Origin: Candidatus Omnitrophota bacterium
GTDB taxonomy: Bacteria > Omnitrophota > 4484-213
Assembly: GCA_030639955.1 (NCBI GenBank)
Contig: DAOWKH010000127.1
Span: 1-14,557, forward strand
Length of the DNA: 14,557 nucleotides
Direction of reading: 5' to 3'
A program made the position numbers and the translations under genes. The notes under the pieces were generated by a model that was not told the DNA's origin, did not search any database, and saw nothing but the letters and a program-made list of their open reading frames with translations. Of this stretch, positions 1 to 7,589 are shown piece after piece; the first letter of the stretch is position 1, and each line of letters opens with the position of its first letter.

Positions 1-1
1 A

Positions 2-604
2 AGAACCTTTAAACCAGTTAAATGGGTATTAGCCGTATCCAAGGACTCCCAGCTTAATAAAGTCGAGGATTTAGAAGGCAAAAGGATTTCTACGGAGTTA
101 GTAAATATTACCGAGAAATACCTAACTAAAAATAGGGTAAAAGCAGAGGTGGAATTTTCCTGGGGGGCAACTGAGGTAAAACCGCCCCTGCTTGCCGATG
201 CTATTGTGGAAGCCACCGAGACCGGCGAAAGTTTACGGGCAAACAATCTGCGCATCATTGATGTCATTTTGGAAAGCACGCCGCGATTGATTGTCAATAA
301 AAACGCTTACCAAGATGAATGGAAGAAAAAGAAGATAGAAAATATTGCTTTGCTTTTAGAGGGGGCAATATCTGCGATACAGAAAGTGGGTTTAAAGATG
401 AATGTTTCCGAGAGTTGTCTATCCAAGATTCTTCAGCTCTTGCCGGCACTCAGAAAACCCACTGTTTCTTCGCTTAGCGATAAAGGATGGTTTGCTATTG
501 ATAGCGTGGTAGAAGAAAAGGTAGTCCGCGAGCTCATTCCCAGGTTAAAACAAAACGGCGCCGAAGGGATAATCGAGTATCCGTTGAATAAAGTAATCGC
601 CTGA
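2..604 (+). CDS. hisG: ATP phosphoribosyltransferase, long form (3' part, cut by window start)
   Basis: First committed step of histidine synthesis: ATP + PRPP to phosphoribosyl-ATP, in the cytoplasm. The reading frame is open from base 2, so the N-terminal part lies outside the window; the first ATG in frame (149) is internal. Visible are the KRISTEL segment, then the PRPP-binding region (GATEVKPPLLADAIVEATETG, read in pieces around bases 164-225) followed by SLRANNLR, typical of HisG catalytic domain II. The last ~75 residues, ending NGAEGIIEYPLNKVIA, match the regulatory HisG_C domain of the hexameric long form, which in the family binds histidine for feedback inhibition. That domain means no separate HisZ should be needed. 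The stop codon is 2 bases before the pgk ATG, so the two are very likely co-transcribed. hisD and hisB lie 10 kb downstream, not adjacent. Confidence 0.93.
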   Translation, partial: RTFKPVKWVLAVSKDSQLNKVEDLEGKRISTELVNITEKYLTKNRVKAEVEFSWGATEVKPPLLADAIVEATETGESLRANNLRIIDVILESTPRLIVNKNAYQDEWKKKKIENIALLLEGAISAIQKVGLKMNVSESCLSKILQLLPALRKPTVSSLSDKGWFAIDSVVEEKVVRELIPRLKQNGAEGIIEYPLNKVIA

Positions 605-606
605 AA

Positions 607-1794
607 ATGCAGTCAATTAGAGATATAAATATAGAAAACAAACGGGTTTTGGTGAGGGTGGACTTCAATGTTCCCTTGGACGGGGAGCAGAATATTACTG
701 ATGATAAAAGAATTCGCGCTGTTCTTCCCACGATTAATTATTTATTAGAGAAAAAGGCAAAGATTATCTTGATGAGTCATCTGGGACGTCCCGCCCCAAA
801 CTCCAGACAGAAATACAGTTTAAGACCTGTTGCTTTGAGGTTGGAGGAGTTATCAGGGCGAAAAATTAAATTCTTAAATGATTGCATCGGTCCTCAAGTA
901 GAATCAGCAGTAGAAAGTATGCAGGCAGAGGATATTATTCTATTAGAGAATTTGAGATTTCATTCGCAAGAAAAAGAGAACGCTGAAGAGTTTAGTCAGC
1001 AGTTGGCAAATTTAGGCGAGGTATTTATCCAGGACGCCTTTGGGGCGGTTCATCGGGCGCATTCCTCAACCGTCGGGGTTGCTCAATTTCTGCCATCAGC
1101 AGCTGGATTTTTGTTAGAAAAAGAAATTAATTTCTTTTCTCAGATTTTAAGCGAACCACAAAAACCATTTGTAGCCATTTTAGGCGGAGCAAAGGTTTCG
1201 GATAAGATTGGTGTAATTGAAAACCTACTTTCCAGAGTAGATAATATTCTAATCGGCGGGGGAATGGCATACACCTTTTTAAAGGCGCAAGGATTGAATA
1301 TCGGCAGTTCAAAATTAGAACAGGATAAGCTCGGGATTGCCGGCCAACTCTTGGAAAAGGCCAAAGACAAAATAGTTCTTCCTTCCGACCATCTTATTGC
1401 CGATAAGATTGATGTTTCGGCCAATGTCAGGACGGTAGAAAAAGAAATTCCCGAGGGCTGGCTGGGCGTGGATATTGGTCGGCAAACCATCGCCCAATTC
1501 AAACAGATATTGAAAGAGGCAAAGACGATTGTCTGGAATGGGCCATTAGGGATTTTTGAGATTGATTCCTTTGCCCATGGGACAAAGGAGATTGCCGAAT
1601 TTATCAGCGATTTAGATTGTTTGAAGGTAATCGGTGGCGGCGATACTGCCGCAGCAATAGCCAAATTTAGTTTAGAGGATAAGATGAGCCATATTTCTAC
1701 CGGTGGCGGGGCATCACTGGAATATCTTGAAGGTAAAGAACTGCCGGGGATTGTGGCCCTTAAAGAGATTGCTGAAAAATCCAGCAATCTCTGA
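607..1794 (+). CDS. pgk: Phosphoglycerate kinase
   Basis: Glycolytic enzyme: 1,3-bisphosphoglycerate + ADP to 3-phosphoglycerate + ATP (reversible, cytoplasmic). The protein is 395 aa, the normal bacterial length. Landmarks seen: RVDFNVP at 17-23 and SHLGRP at 57-62 (substrate-binding N-domain), GGAKVSDK at 193-200, WNGPLGIFE at 310-318, GGGDTAAA at 343-350 (nucleotide-binding glycine loop) and STGGGAS at 364-370. Start chosen at ATG 607: it lies 2 bases after the hisG stop and gives a standard N-terminus. There is no clear Shine-Dalgarno, so translational coupling to hisG is likely (inference). The TGA stop is the first part of a dispersed inverted repeat starting at 1793. tpiA follows after a terminator. 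Complete, with no anomalies. Confidence 0.97.
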   Translation: MQSIRDINIENKRVLVRVDFNVPLDGEQNITDDKRIRAVLPTINYLLEKKAKIILMSHLGRPAPNSRQKYSLRPVALRLEELSGRKIKFLNDCIGPQVESAVESMQAEDIILLENLRFHSQEKENAEEFSQQLANLGEVFIQDAFGAVHRAHSSTVGVAQFLPSAAGFLLEKEINFFSQILSEPQKPFVAILGGAKVSDKIGVIENLLSRVDNILIGGGMAYTFLKAQGLNIGSSKLEQDKLGIAGQLLEKAKDKIVLPSDHLIADKIDVSANVRTVEKEIPEGWLGVDIGRQTIAQFKQILKEAKTIVWNGPLGIFEIDSFAHGTKEIAEFISDLDCLKVIGGGDTAAAIAKFSLEDKMSHISTGGGASLEYLEGKELPGIVALKEIAEKSSNL

Positions 1795-1874
1795 TTACAA
1801 CGATTAAAAAACCGATTACACAGATTAAACTTTGTGTTGAAAATCGCTGTAATCTTTCTTAAATCTGTGTAATC
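1793..1874. repeat. Dispersed inverted repeat, GATTAC family, copy 1
   Basis: Two inverted arms, each carrying two copies of a 13-mer of form GATTACnnnGATT: 1793-1805 and 1814-1826 forward, and AATCGCTGTAATC at 1842-1854 and AATCTGTGTAATC at 1862-1874 in reverse. The spacing is 21 and 20 bp. The outermost 13-mers are GATTACAACGATT and the complement of AATCTGTGTAATC, which is GATTACACAGATT. A second copy with the same layout lies at 8924-9011. The left end overlaps the pgk stop codon. Function unknown; the two copies show it is a genuine repeat family rather than chance. Confidence 0.85.
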
Positions 1875-1876
1875 AA

Positions 1877-1907
1877 AGTCGCTGAAGTATTTTTTCAGCG
1901 GCTTTTT
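1877..1907 (+). terminator. Intrinsic terminator between pgk and tpiA
   Basis: Stem AGTCGCTGAA (1877-1886) pairs with TTCAGCGGCT (1894-1903) over 10 bp with one G-T wobble. The loop is 7 nt (GTATTTT) and TTTTT follows (1903-1907). This has the shape of a Rho-independent terminator. It ends only 4 bases before the tpiA start codon, so it would either isolate tpiA from hisG-pgk or act as an attenuating element with read-through. Confidence 0.7.
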
Positions 1908-1911
1908 AAAG

Positions 1912-2670
1912 ATGCGTAAGCCGATAATTGCCGGAAATTGGAAGATGCACAAGACGACCTTAGAGGCAATAAACTTAGTCAATGCCTTAAAAAGGGAACT
2001 CTATAATCTGGAGAATGTTGATATTGTTGTTTGCCCACCGTTTACCCTTTTAAATGAAATCAGCGAAATAATCCAGGAATCTAATATTGGGTTAGGCGGA
2101 CAAGACCTTTTCTGGGAAGGAGAAGGAGCATTTACCGGCGAGGTCTCGGCAAAGATGCTCAAGGATGTTGGCTGCAGCTATGTAATTATCGGGCATTCAG
2201 AACGCCGCAAATACTTTGGCGAGACAGATGAGACAGTAAATAAGAAGCTCAGAGCGGCTTTAAAAGAGGAACTAATTCCCATTGTTTGCATTGGGGAAAG
2301 TTTAGAACAAAGAGAGGAAGGGAAAACCTTTGATATAGTGAAAGAACAAATTGTCCAGGGTTTTAAAGACTTAAGCGCAGAGGAGATTTTAAAGGTAATT
2401 ATTGCCTATGAGCCCATCTGGGCGATTGGCACCGGCAGGACAGCTACTCCCGAGCAGGCCGAGGAGGTGCACAGATTTATTCGTCAGCAGATAAGCGAAA
2501 TTTATAATGAAGAAATTGCTTCTCTGATTCGCATCCAATATGGCGGCAGTGTAAAAGTGGAAAATATAGAAGAGTTAATAAAGCAAGAGGACATTGACGG
2601 CGCTCTTGTCGGCGGCGCTAGTTTAGAAGCAGATTCTTTCGTAGAGATAGTAAAGAGGGTAAATCAATGA
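1912..2670 (+). CDS. tpiA: Triosephosphate isomerase
   Basis: Interconverts dihydroxyacetone phosphate and glyceraldehyde 3-phosphate in glycolysis/gluconeogenesis; a cytoplasmic TIM barrel. At 252 aa it has the expected length. Catalytic residues are visible: K11 in AGNWKMHKT, H95 in IIGHSERR and E167 in AYEPIW. Flexible loop 6 is at 168-175 and the phosphate-binding GGS is at 211-213. The start at ATG 1912 gives the canonical MRKPIIAGNWKM N-terminus, but no Shine-Dalgarno is visible because the terminator hairpin and its T-run occupy the leader. How this start is reached by ribosomes is therefore unclear. secG overlaps the stop by 4 bases (ATGA), so tpiA-secG should be translationally coupled. 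Confidence 0.97.
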   Translation: MRKPIIAGNWKMHKTTLEAINLVNALKRELYNLENVDIVVCPPFTLLNEISEIIQESNIGLGGQDLFWEGEGAFTGEVSAKMLKDVGCSYVIIGHSERRKYFGETDETVNKKLRAALKEELIPIVCIGESLEQREEGKTFDIVKEQIVQGFKDLSAEEILKVIIAYEPIWAIGTGRTATPEQAEEVHRFIRQQISEIYNEEIASLIRIQYGGSVKVENIEELIKQEDIDGALVGGASLEADSFVEIVKRVNQ

Positions 2671-2978
2671 CTATATTTTTGATTGTTGTTCACATTTTTG
2701 TTTGTCTGTTTTTAATCTCGGTAATCCTTTTGCAAGCCGGGAAAGGGCAGGGTCTATCTAATATCTTTGGCGGTGGGGCGCAAGAGGTATTTGGGGCGAA
2801 GACGCCTATCTTTTTGGCCAAGGCCACCGCAGTTTGCGCCGTTCTTTTTTTGGTAACCTCTTTATTTTTAGCAGTTATCTCTATGCATCAGCGGAAGTCA
2901 TTGATGGAAGAGATAGAAACAGAAAAGAAGGTTCAGGTTGAGCAGACGATCCCAATGGATGAAGCAGATAAGGAATGA
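2667..2978 (+). CDS. secG: Protein translocase subunit SecG
   Basis: Small membrane subunit of the SecYEG export channel in the inner membrane. The 103-aa protein has the SecG plan: TM1 about residues 3-23, a conserved cytosolic Gly-rich loop (LQAGKGQGLSNIFGGG, about 22-37, then FGAKTPIFLAK), TM2 about 50-73, and a charged acidic C-terminal tail rich in Glu. ATG 2667 overlaps the tpiA stop (ATGA) and is preceded by GAGGGT, a fair ribosome-binding site. The pgk-tpiA-secG order is widespread in bacteria, which supports the call. The stop codon at 2976-2978 lies in the left arm of a palindromic element. Confidence 0.93.
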   Translation: MTIFLIVVHIFVCLFLISVILLQAGKGQGLSNIFGGGAQEVFGAKTPIFLAKATAVCAVLFLVTSLFLAVISMHQRKSLMEEIETEKKVQVEQTIPMDEADKE

Positions 2979-3093
2979 CCCCTCTCCCACTGCTCTGCAC
3001 ACAACTCTACAATGCGGTATCCTTCGCTAAAGCTACGGAGGGTCATTCCCCGAAGCTTAAAACAATGGTTTTCTAAACTGGCGAAGGGGAATG
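2972..3093. repeat. Composite palindromic element at secG / binding-protein junction
   Basis: GGAATGACCC (2972-2981) is the exact complement of GGGTCATTCC (3040-3049). CATTCCCC (3044-3051) is the complement of GGGGAATG (3086-3093). A smaller hairpin, CCTTCG/CGGAGG with one wobble, lies at 3021-3041, and AAAAC/GTTTT with a 4-nt loop sits at about 3059-3072. The element covers the secG stop and the whole beginning of the next reading frame, so bases 3012-3093 may be repeat DNA rather than original coding sequence. Only one copy is in the window, so its status as a dispersed repeat is inferred. Confidence 0.55.
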
Positions 3094-4709
3094 AGATTTT
3101 TTTAACCCTTTCTCTTTTTACCTCTTTATTCCTCCTTTTATTTTACCCACCTTCTCTTTATGCCCAACAAAATCAACAAGATAGGGTTGGCTGTTATGGC
3201 GATACAATTGTAGTGGGTTCAATCGGTGAGCCGATAACCCTGGTGCCCATTCTGGCCGCAGACAGCGCCTCCCAACAGATTGTGGGATTAGTTTTTAATG
3301 GTCTGGTAAAATACGATAAAGACATCAATCTGATAGGAGATTTAGCCGAGAAATGGGAAATCTCTGATGATGGCCTTGAGCTCACTTTTTATCTACGCAA
3401 AGGAGTTAAATGGCAAGACGAGGTTTTGTTCAAGGCAAGAGATGTTCTGTTCACTTATCAGGAACTGATCGGCCCTCAGACAAAGACACCCTATAGTGGA
3501 GATTTTAAAAAGGTAAAGGACTTTAGCATAATTGACGATTACACCATTAAAATAAGCTATGCCGAGCCCTTTGCCCCGGCTTTAGCCAGCTGGGGGATGC
3601 CGATTATGCCGGCGCATCTGCTGAATAGCGAAGAGGATTTTAAAAAATTTAGCCGTCAGCCAATTGGCACTGGTCCCTATAAGTTTATCCAATGGGAGAC
3701 CGGCAGCAGGATTGTTTTAGAGGCGTATGATGATTACTGGGAGGGCCGACCCTATATTGACAGATATATCTACTGCATAATTCCCGACCAATCTACCCTG
3801 TTTCTGGAATTAAGAAACCGCGGTTTGGACTATATCGGTTTAACCCCTTTGCAATATCAGCGTCAGACAGAGACCGAATTCTTCAGCCGAAATTTTCGCA
3901 AGTATAAATACCCCAGTTTCGGCTATACCTATATCGGTTGGAATCTGAACAATCCCAAGTTTAAGGATAAAAGGGTGAGGCAGGCGATAAATTATGCCAT
4001 TGATAAAGCAGAGCTCATCAAGGGTGTTCTTTTGGGCTTGGGCAAGGTCTGCAGTGGTCCATTTGTCCCCAATTCCTGGGCCTATGATCCCGAGGTCAAA
4101 CCTGCTGCCTATAATCCCCAAAAAGCAGAAGAATTGTTAGCTGTCGCTGGCTGGAATGAAAAAAATAAAGCCGGATTTTTGGTGAAAGACAACCAACAGT
4201 TTGAATTTACTTTATTAACCAACCAGGGCAATGAGGGACGGCGAAAGTGTGCCGAGATTATCCAGCAGAGATTGAAGGAGGTAGGCATAAAGGTAAATAT
4301 AAAGATAGTAGAGTGGGGGTGTTTTCTGGATATTATCGATAAACGCAGATTTGAAGCCGTGCTTTTGGGCTGGGGACTCTCCCGCGACCCTGACTGTTAT
4401 GATATCTTTCATTCTTCCAAGACCAGACCCAAGGAGTTTAACTTTGTTTCTTATAAAAATGAAAAGGTAGATAAACTTTTGGAGCAGGGAAGAAGGGTTT
4501 TTTCTGTTGGCGAAAGAAAGAGATTTTATCATCAGATTCATCGCTTGATTTATGCCGACCAGCCCTACACCTTTCTCTATGTCCCCGATGCTTTGCCCAT
4601 AATTAATGCCCGCTTCCGTGGCATTGAACCGAGTGTCAACGGCATTGGTTATAACTTTATTAAATGGTGGGTGGCGGAGGAGGAACAGAGATACAAATTA
4701 CAGGAATGA
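3012..4709 (+). CDS. Peptide-type ABC transporter substrate-binding protein (SBP family 5)
   Basis: Extracytoplasmic solute-binding protein of the Dpp/Opp/nickel family, delivering a peptide or similar ligand to the permeases encoded next. Family features: DTIVVGSIGEPITLVPILAADS after the signal region, FNGLVKYDKD, LAEKWEISDDGLELTFYLRKGVKW (in sections) and GTGPYKFIQW. A hydrophobic stretch at about residues 29-48, then SLYA-QQ, looks like a signal peptide cut near residue 51. No convincing lipobox Cys is seen. The N-region before the hydrophobic core is oddly long (28 residues) and is encoded by a palindromic element; no Shine-Dalgarno precedes ATG 3012 and no other ATG/GTG/TTG in frame is available. 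The out-of-frame ATG at 3091 would give a compact signal peptide (MRFFLTLSLF...) if the T-run 3097-3103 had one more T. Function is secure at family level; start and ligand are uncertain. Confidence 0.9.
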   Translation: MRYPSLKLRRVIPRSLKQWFSKLAKGNEIFLTLSLFTSLFLLLFYPPSLYAQQNQQDRVGCYGDTIVVGSIGEPITLVPILAADSASQQIVGLVFNGLVKYDKDINLIGDLAEKWEISDDGLELTFYLRKGVKWQDEVLFKARDVLFTYQELIGPQTKTPYSGDFKKVKDFSIIDDYTIKISYAEPFAPALASWGMPIMPAHLLNSEEDFKKFSRQPIGTGPYKFIQWETGSRIVLEAYDDYWEGRPYIDRYIYCIIPDQSTLFLELRNRGLDYIGLTPLQYQRQTETEFFSRNFRKYKYPSFGYTYIGWNLNNPKFKDKRVRQAINYAIDKAELIKGVLLGLGKVCSGPFVPNSWAYDPEVKPAAYNPQKAEELLAVAGWNEKNKAGFLVKDNQQFEFTLLTNQGNEGRRKCAEIIQQRLKEVGIKVNIKIVEWGCFLDIIDKRRFEAVLLGWGLSRDPDCYDIFHSSKTRPKEFNFVSYKNEKVDKLLEQGRRVFSVGERKRFYHQIHRLIYADQPYTFLYVPDALPIINARFRGIEPSVNGIGYNFIKWWVAEEEQRYKLQE

Positions 4710-4713
4710 CTAA

Positions 4714-4890
4714 TTGACCTAATTAACCTAATGTCTAATAAAATCCCAAGCTCCAATGACCAATGACCAATCAAATCCCAATGCTTAAAATCCCAAACAT
4801 AAAAGAAAATAATTGGGGTTTGGGATTTAGGGCTTGGTTGGGCATTGGGGTTTGGTCATTGGGATTTATTTAGAGTAATTAGAAACTCTA
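4714..4890. repeat. Large inverted repeat with CCAAnnn heptad arms
   Basis: The left arm contains four contiguous 7-mers starting CCAA at 4746, 4753, 4760 and 4767. The right arm contains the complement TTGG at 4838, 4845, 4852 and 4859, again at exact 7-base steps. Outside and inside these blocks further pairing is visible: AAATCCC at 4741-4747 against GGGATTT at 4861-4867, and AAAATCCCAAA before the centre against TTTGGGATTT after it. CTAATT near 4710-4715 against AATTAG at 4878-4883 suggests an element of about 175 bp. It fills the gap between the binding-protein stop and the permease start. Its right arm reads as MGFGHWDLF in the permease frame, so an upstream start there is spurious. Confidence 0.8.
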
Positions 4891-4892
4891 CG

Positions 4893-5861
4893 ATGTTATT
4901 ATATTTCTTTAAACGGCTTTTTAATTTAGTTCCCCTTTTATTGGGGATTACGATTATTAGTTTTGCGGTAATCCATCTTGCTCCGGGAAGACCGGCTTAT
5001 CTCAAAGAAATGGACCCGCGGATATCTCTGGAAGCCCAGGAGCGGTTGATGAAGCTTTATGATTTGGATAAGCCGCTTTTAAAACAGTATCTAAATTGGC
5101 TAAAAAGGGTTGTTAGATTAGATTTTGGCAATTCCTTTGTCGATGGGCGAAAGGTTATTGTGCGGCTCAGAGAAAGGTTGCCGATTACCTTGTTGATAAA
5201 TATCCTGGCAATGGGTTTGATTATTGGCATTGCTCTTCCCGTTGGAATAATCTCGGCCTTAAAGCCGGGCGGGCTATTTGATAAATGGACTACCTTTTTT
5301 GTCTTCCTGGGATTTTCCCTGCCTGCTTTTTGGCTCGCTTTATTGCTGATGCTTCTTTTGGGGATAAAACTGAACTGGTTGCCTATTTCAGGGCTCAGGT
5401 CTTTTGATCATCATCAGCTTTCTTTCTGGGGAAGGAATTTAGACCTGCTTAAGCATTTGATTCTGCCGGTTTCAGTAGCCGCTTTTGGCGGATTGGCCGG
5501 GTTTTCGCGTTATGTGCGCGGGAATATGATTGGTGTTTTGAAACAGGATTATATCAGGGCGGCTTATGCCCAGGGAATAGACAAAAAGAGAGTTGTCTAT
5601 AAATACGCCTTAAAGAATGCCCTCTTGCCTCTGATTACTATCCTCGGTCTGTCTATCCCCGGCTTGATTGGCGGGAGCATTATCTTTGAATCCATATTTG
5701 CTATTCCGGGGATGGGGCGTCTGCTCTATAATTCTACAATGGCACGCGATTATCCGGTGATAATGGGGGGGTTGGTGATTGGGGCAGTGCTTACGCTCTT
5801 GGGGAATCTGCTTGCGGATTTATGCTATGCCTGGGCCGACCCGAGAATAAGATATGAATAA
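4893..5861 (+). CDS. ABC transporter permease, DppB/OppB type
   Basis: Inner-membrane permease subunit of the peptide-type importer. From ATG 4893 the protein is 322 aa with six predicted membrane helices; the first (about 10-30) has the classic DppB-type start MLLYFFKRLFNLVPLLLG. A periplasmic segment with YDLDKPLLKQYLNWLKR follows, then the binding-protein-dependent transport domain from about residue 95. The EAA coupling loop is at about 219-248 (DYIRAAYAQG...KNALLPL) and the IPGMGRL motif is at 281-287. An in-frame ATG at 4845 would add 16 residues, but these are encoded by the inverted repeat and do not belong to the family. No strong Shine-Dalgarno is seen. The next permease starts 8 bases before this stop, so the pair is coupled. 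Confidence 0.92.
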   Translation: MLLYFFKRLFNLVPLLLGITIISFAVIHLAPGRPAYLKEMDPRISLEAQERLMKLYDLDKPLLKQYLNWLKRVVRLDFGNSFVDGRKVIVRLRERLPITLLINILAMGLIIGIALPVGIISALKPGGLFDKWTTFFVFLGFSLPAFWLALLLMLLLGIKLNWLPISGLRSFDHHQLSFWGRNLDLLKHLILPVSVAAFGGLAGFSRYVRGNMIGVLKQDYIRAAYAQGIDKKRVVYKYALKNALLPLITILGLSIPGLIGGSIIFESIFAIPGMGRLLYNSTMARDYPVIMGGLVIGAVLTLLGNLLADLCYAWADPRIRYE

Positions 5862-6633
5862 ACTCATCCTTTTCGGAATTTCCATAATTGCTGTTTTAGT
5901 TTTATTAGCCGTCTTTGCTCCTTTTATTTCTCCTTACAATCCCCAAGCGATTGATGTTGAGAATATTCTTTCTCCGCCAAATAGAGTGCATATCTTGGGC
6001 ACGGATAGTTTAGGAAGGGATTTGTTCAGCCGAATGCTCTATGGTACCCGGGTCTCTTTAGAGGTAGGGTTGGTGGCAGTAAGTGTTTCCCTGATTATCG
6101 GAGTTCTGCTTGGCTCTCTGGCTGGCTATTGGGGCGGCAGAGTCGATAATTTGATAATGCGTTTTGTAGATATAATGCTCTGTTTCCCTACCTTTTTCTT
6201 ACTTCTGGCGATGGTTGCTTTTCTGAGAGCGACGATATTTAATATTATGCTCATAATTGGGTTGACCAGTTGGATGGGGATAGCTCGTTTGGTGCGCGCA
6301 GAGGTCTTGAGCATAAAGGAAAAAGATTTTGTGCGTTACGCAAAAGCAATGGGAGCGGGTAATTTTAAGATAATTAGCCGGCATATCTTGCCCAATGCCC
6401 TGCCGCCGGTCTTGGTAGCGGCAGTCCTGGGAATGGGAGGAGCGATTTTAACCGAATCGGCGTTGAGTTTTTTGGGCCTGGGGGTGCAACCACCCACAGC
6501 GAGTTGGGGGAATATCCTGATGGAAGGGAAAGCAGTGATTGACATTGGCTGGTGGCTAACCCTTTTTCCGGGTATGGCAATCCTGGTCACGGTTTTGGGG
6601 TATAATTTGTTAGGAGAAGGATTGAGGAAATGA
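5854..6633 (+). CDS. ABC transporter permease, DppC/OppC type
   Basis: Second inner-membrane permease, partner of the preceding one. It is 259 aa, somewhat short for the family: there is little sequence before TM1 (about residues 4-25), and the C-terminus stops at LLGEGLRK, without the usual final few residues after the GLR motif. Family marks: LGTDSLGRDLFSR at 48-60, the EAA loop at about 158-187 (DFVRYAKAMGA...LPNALPPVL) and ALSFLGLGVQPP at 203-214. The start ATG overlaps the previous gene by 8 bases, and the stop overlaps the ATPase start by 4 (ATGA), so the three transporter genes form one translationally coupled unit. Confidence 0.93.
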   Translation: MNKLILFGISIIAVLVLLAVFAPFISPYNPQAIDVENILSPPNRVHILGTDSLGRDLFSRMLYGTRVSLEVGLVAVSVSLIIGVLLGSLAGYWGGRVDNLIMRFVDIMLCFPTFFLLLAMVAFLRATIFNIMLIIGLTSWMGIARLVRAEVLSIKEKDFVRYAKAMGAGNFKIISRHILPNALPPVLVAAVLGMGGAILTESALSFLGLGVQPPTASWGNILMEGKAVIDIGWWLTLFPGMAILVTVLGYNLLGEGLRK

Positions 6634-7583
6634 TTATCTTAGATGTTAAGAATCTAAAGGTCTATTTCTCGCGCGGGAAAAAGCTCATCAAAGCCGTAGA
6701 TGGAGTTAGCTTTTCTATCAAGCAGGGAGAGACCTTGGGTCTGGCCGGTGAATCCGGCTCGGGCAAGACAGTTACGGCTTTGTCTCTGACTAAGTTAATC
6801 TCAGAAGCGAAATTTCTTGGCGGAGAAGTGGTTTTTAAACAAAAGGATATTTTAGCACTGGCTTCTTCCCAATTACAGAAAATCAGGGGCAAAGAGATTG
6901 CCTATATCTTTCAAAATCCGGCCTCTTCTTTGAATCCGGTATTCAGAATCGGCAGTCAGATGGTGGAAATAATTATGATGCACCAGAACAAGAGCAAGAA
7001 AGAAGCAAAGTCCTGTGCTCTTAAGATGCTCCAGAGAGTAGGTATCCCCGATGTCCAAAAAAACTTTGAGAGCTATCCCCACCAGCTTTCCGGGGGAATG
7101 AATCAGCGGGTAATGATTGCTATGGCTCTTTCCTGCCAGCCCTCTCTTTTGATTGCTGATGAACCGACCACGAATTTAGACCTGACTACCCAAGCCCAGA
7201 TTTTAGAACTCTTGCAGAAGATTAAGCATGAACAGAACCTCTCGCTTTTATTTATTACCCATAATTTAGAAATTTTAAAACGGCTGGTGGATAGGTTAGC
7301 GATTATGTATGCCGCCCAGATTGTAGAGTTCGGCGAAAATTTGTTTGAACACCCATTGCACCCTTATACCCAGGCATTACTTTCTGCCCAACCCGGCTTT
7401 GAAGGCAGAAGCCAGATTCTAAAGGGAGAAGTGCCCTCGCCGTTTGATTTCCCCGCCGGCTGTCGTTTTCATCCCCGTTGTCCGTTTAAAAAAGCAATCT
7501 GCGAACAGGAAGAACCACTGATGCAGGAAAGAGAAAAAGGGCATTTTGTGGCTTGCCATGTTGCGGAAAATGTGGTAAAATAA
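6630..7583 (+). CDS. ABC transporter ATP-binding protein, DppD/OppD type
   Basis: Cytoplasmic ATPase powering the peptide-type importer. The 317-aa protein has all motor motifs: Walker A GESGSGKT at 40-47, Q-loop Q95 (FQNPASSLNP), signature LSGGMNQR at 153-160, Walker B LLIADEPT at 173-180 and the switch His at 211 (ITHN). The C-terminal oligopeptide/dipeptide extension follows, with HPYTQALL at about 244-251 and the GCRFHPRCPFKKAICEQ region. Four Cys (278, 284, 291, 309) are present there; in some Opp/Dpp ATPases the equivalent cysteines hold an iron-sulfur cluster. A good ribosome-binding site (GGAGAAGG...GAGG) precedes ATG 6630. The usual second ATPase (DppF/OppF) does not follow; leuC does. 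The transporter may use this protein as a homodimer or a partner encoded elsewhere. Confidence 0.94.
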   Translation: MIILDVKNLKVYFSRGKKLIKAVDGVSFSIKQGETLGLAGESGSGKTVTALSLTKLISEAKFLGGEVVFKQKDILALASSQLQKIRGKEIAYIFQNPASSLNPVFRIGSQMVEIIMMHQNKSKKEAKSCALKMLQRVGIPDVQKNFESYPHQLSGGMNQRVMIAMALSCQPSLLIADEPTTNLDLTTQAQILELLQKIKHEQNLSLLFITHNLEILKRLVDRLAIMYAAQIVEFGENLFEHPLHPYTQALLSAQPGFEGRSQILKGEVPSPFDFPAGCRFHPRCPFKKAICEQEEPLMQEREKGHFVACHVAENVVK

Positions 7584-7589
7584 GCACAA

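Noticed and set aside
1793..1874. Transposon-derived MITE with terminal repeats and target duplication
   Set aside because: No direct target-site duplication could be seen at either copy, and the arms are made of internal repeated units rather than simple terminal inverted repeats; no transposase in the window.
1140..1982. Long open frame on the minus strand across pgk and the pgk-tpiA gap
   Set aside because: It is antisense to pgk, crosses the inverted repeat and terminator, and shows no recognisable domain or ribosome-binding site.
4845..4892. N-terminal extension MGFGHWDLF... of the first permease
   Set aside because: Encoded by the right arm of the inverted repeat; the family N-terminus begins at the ATG at 4893.
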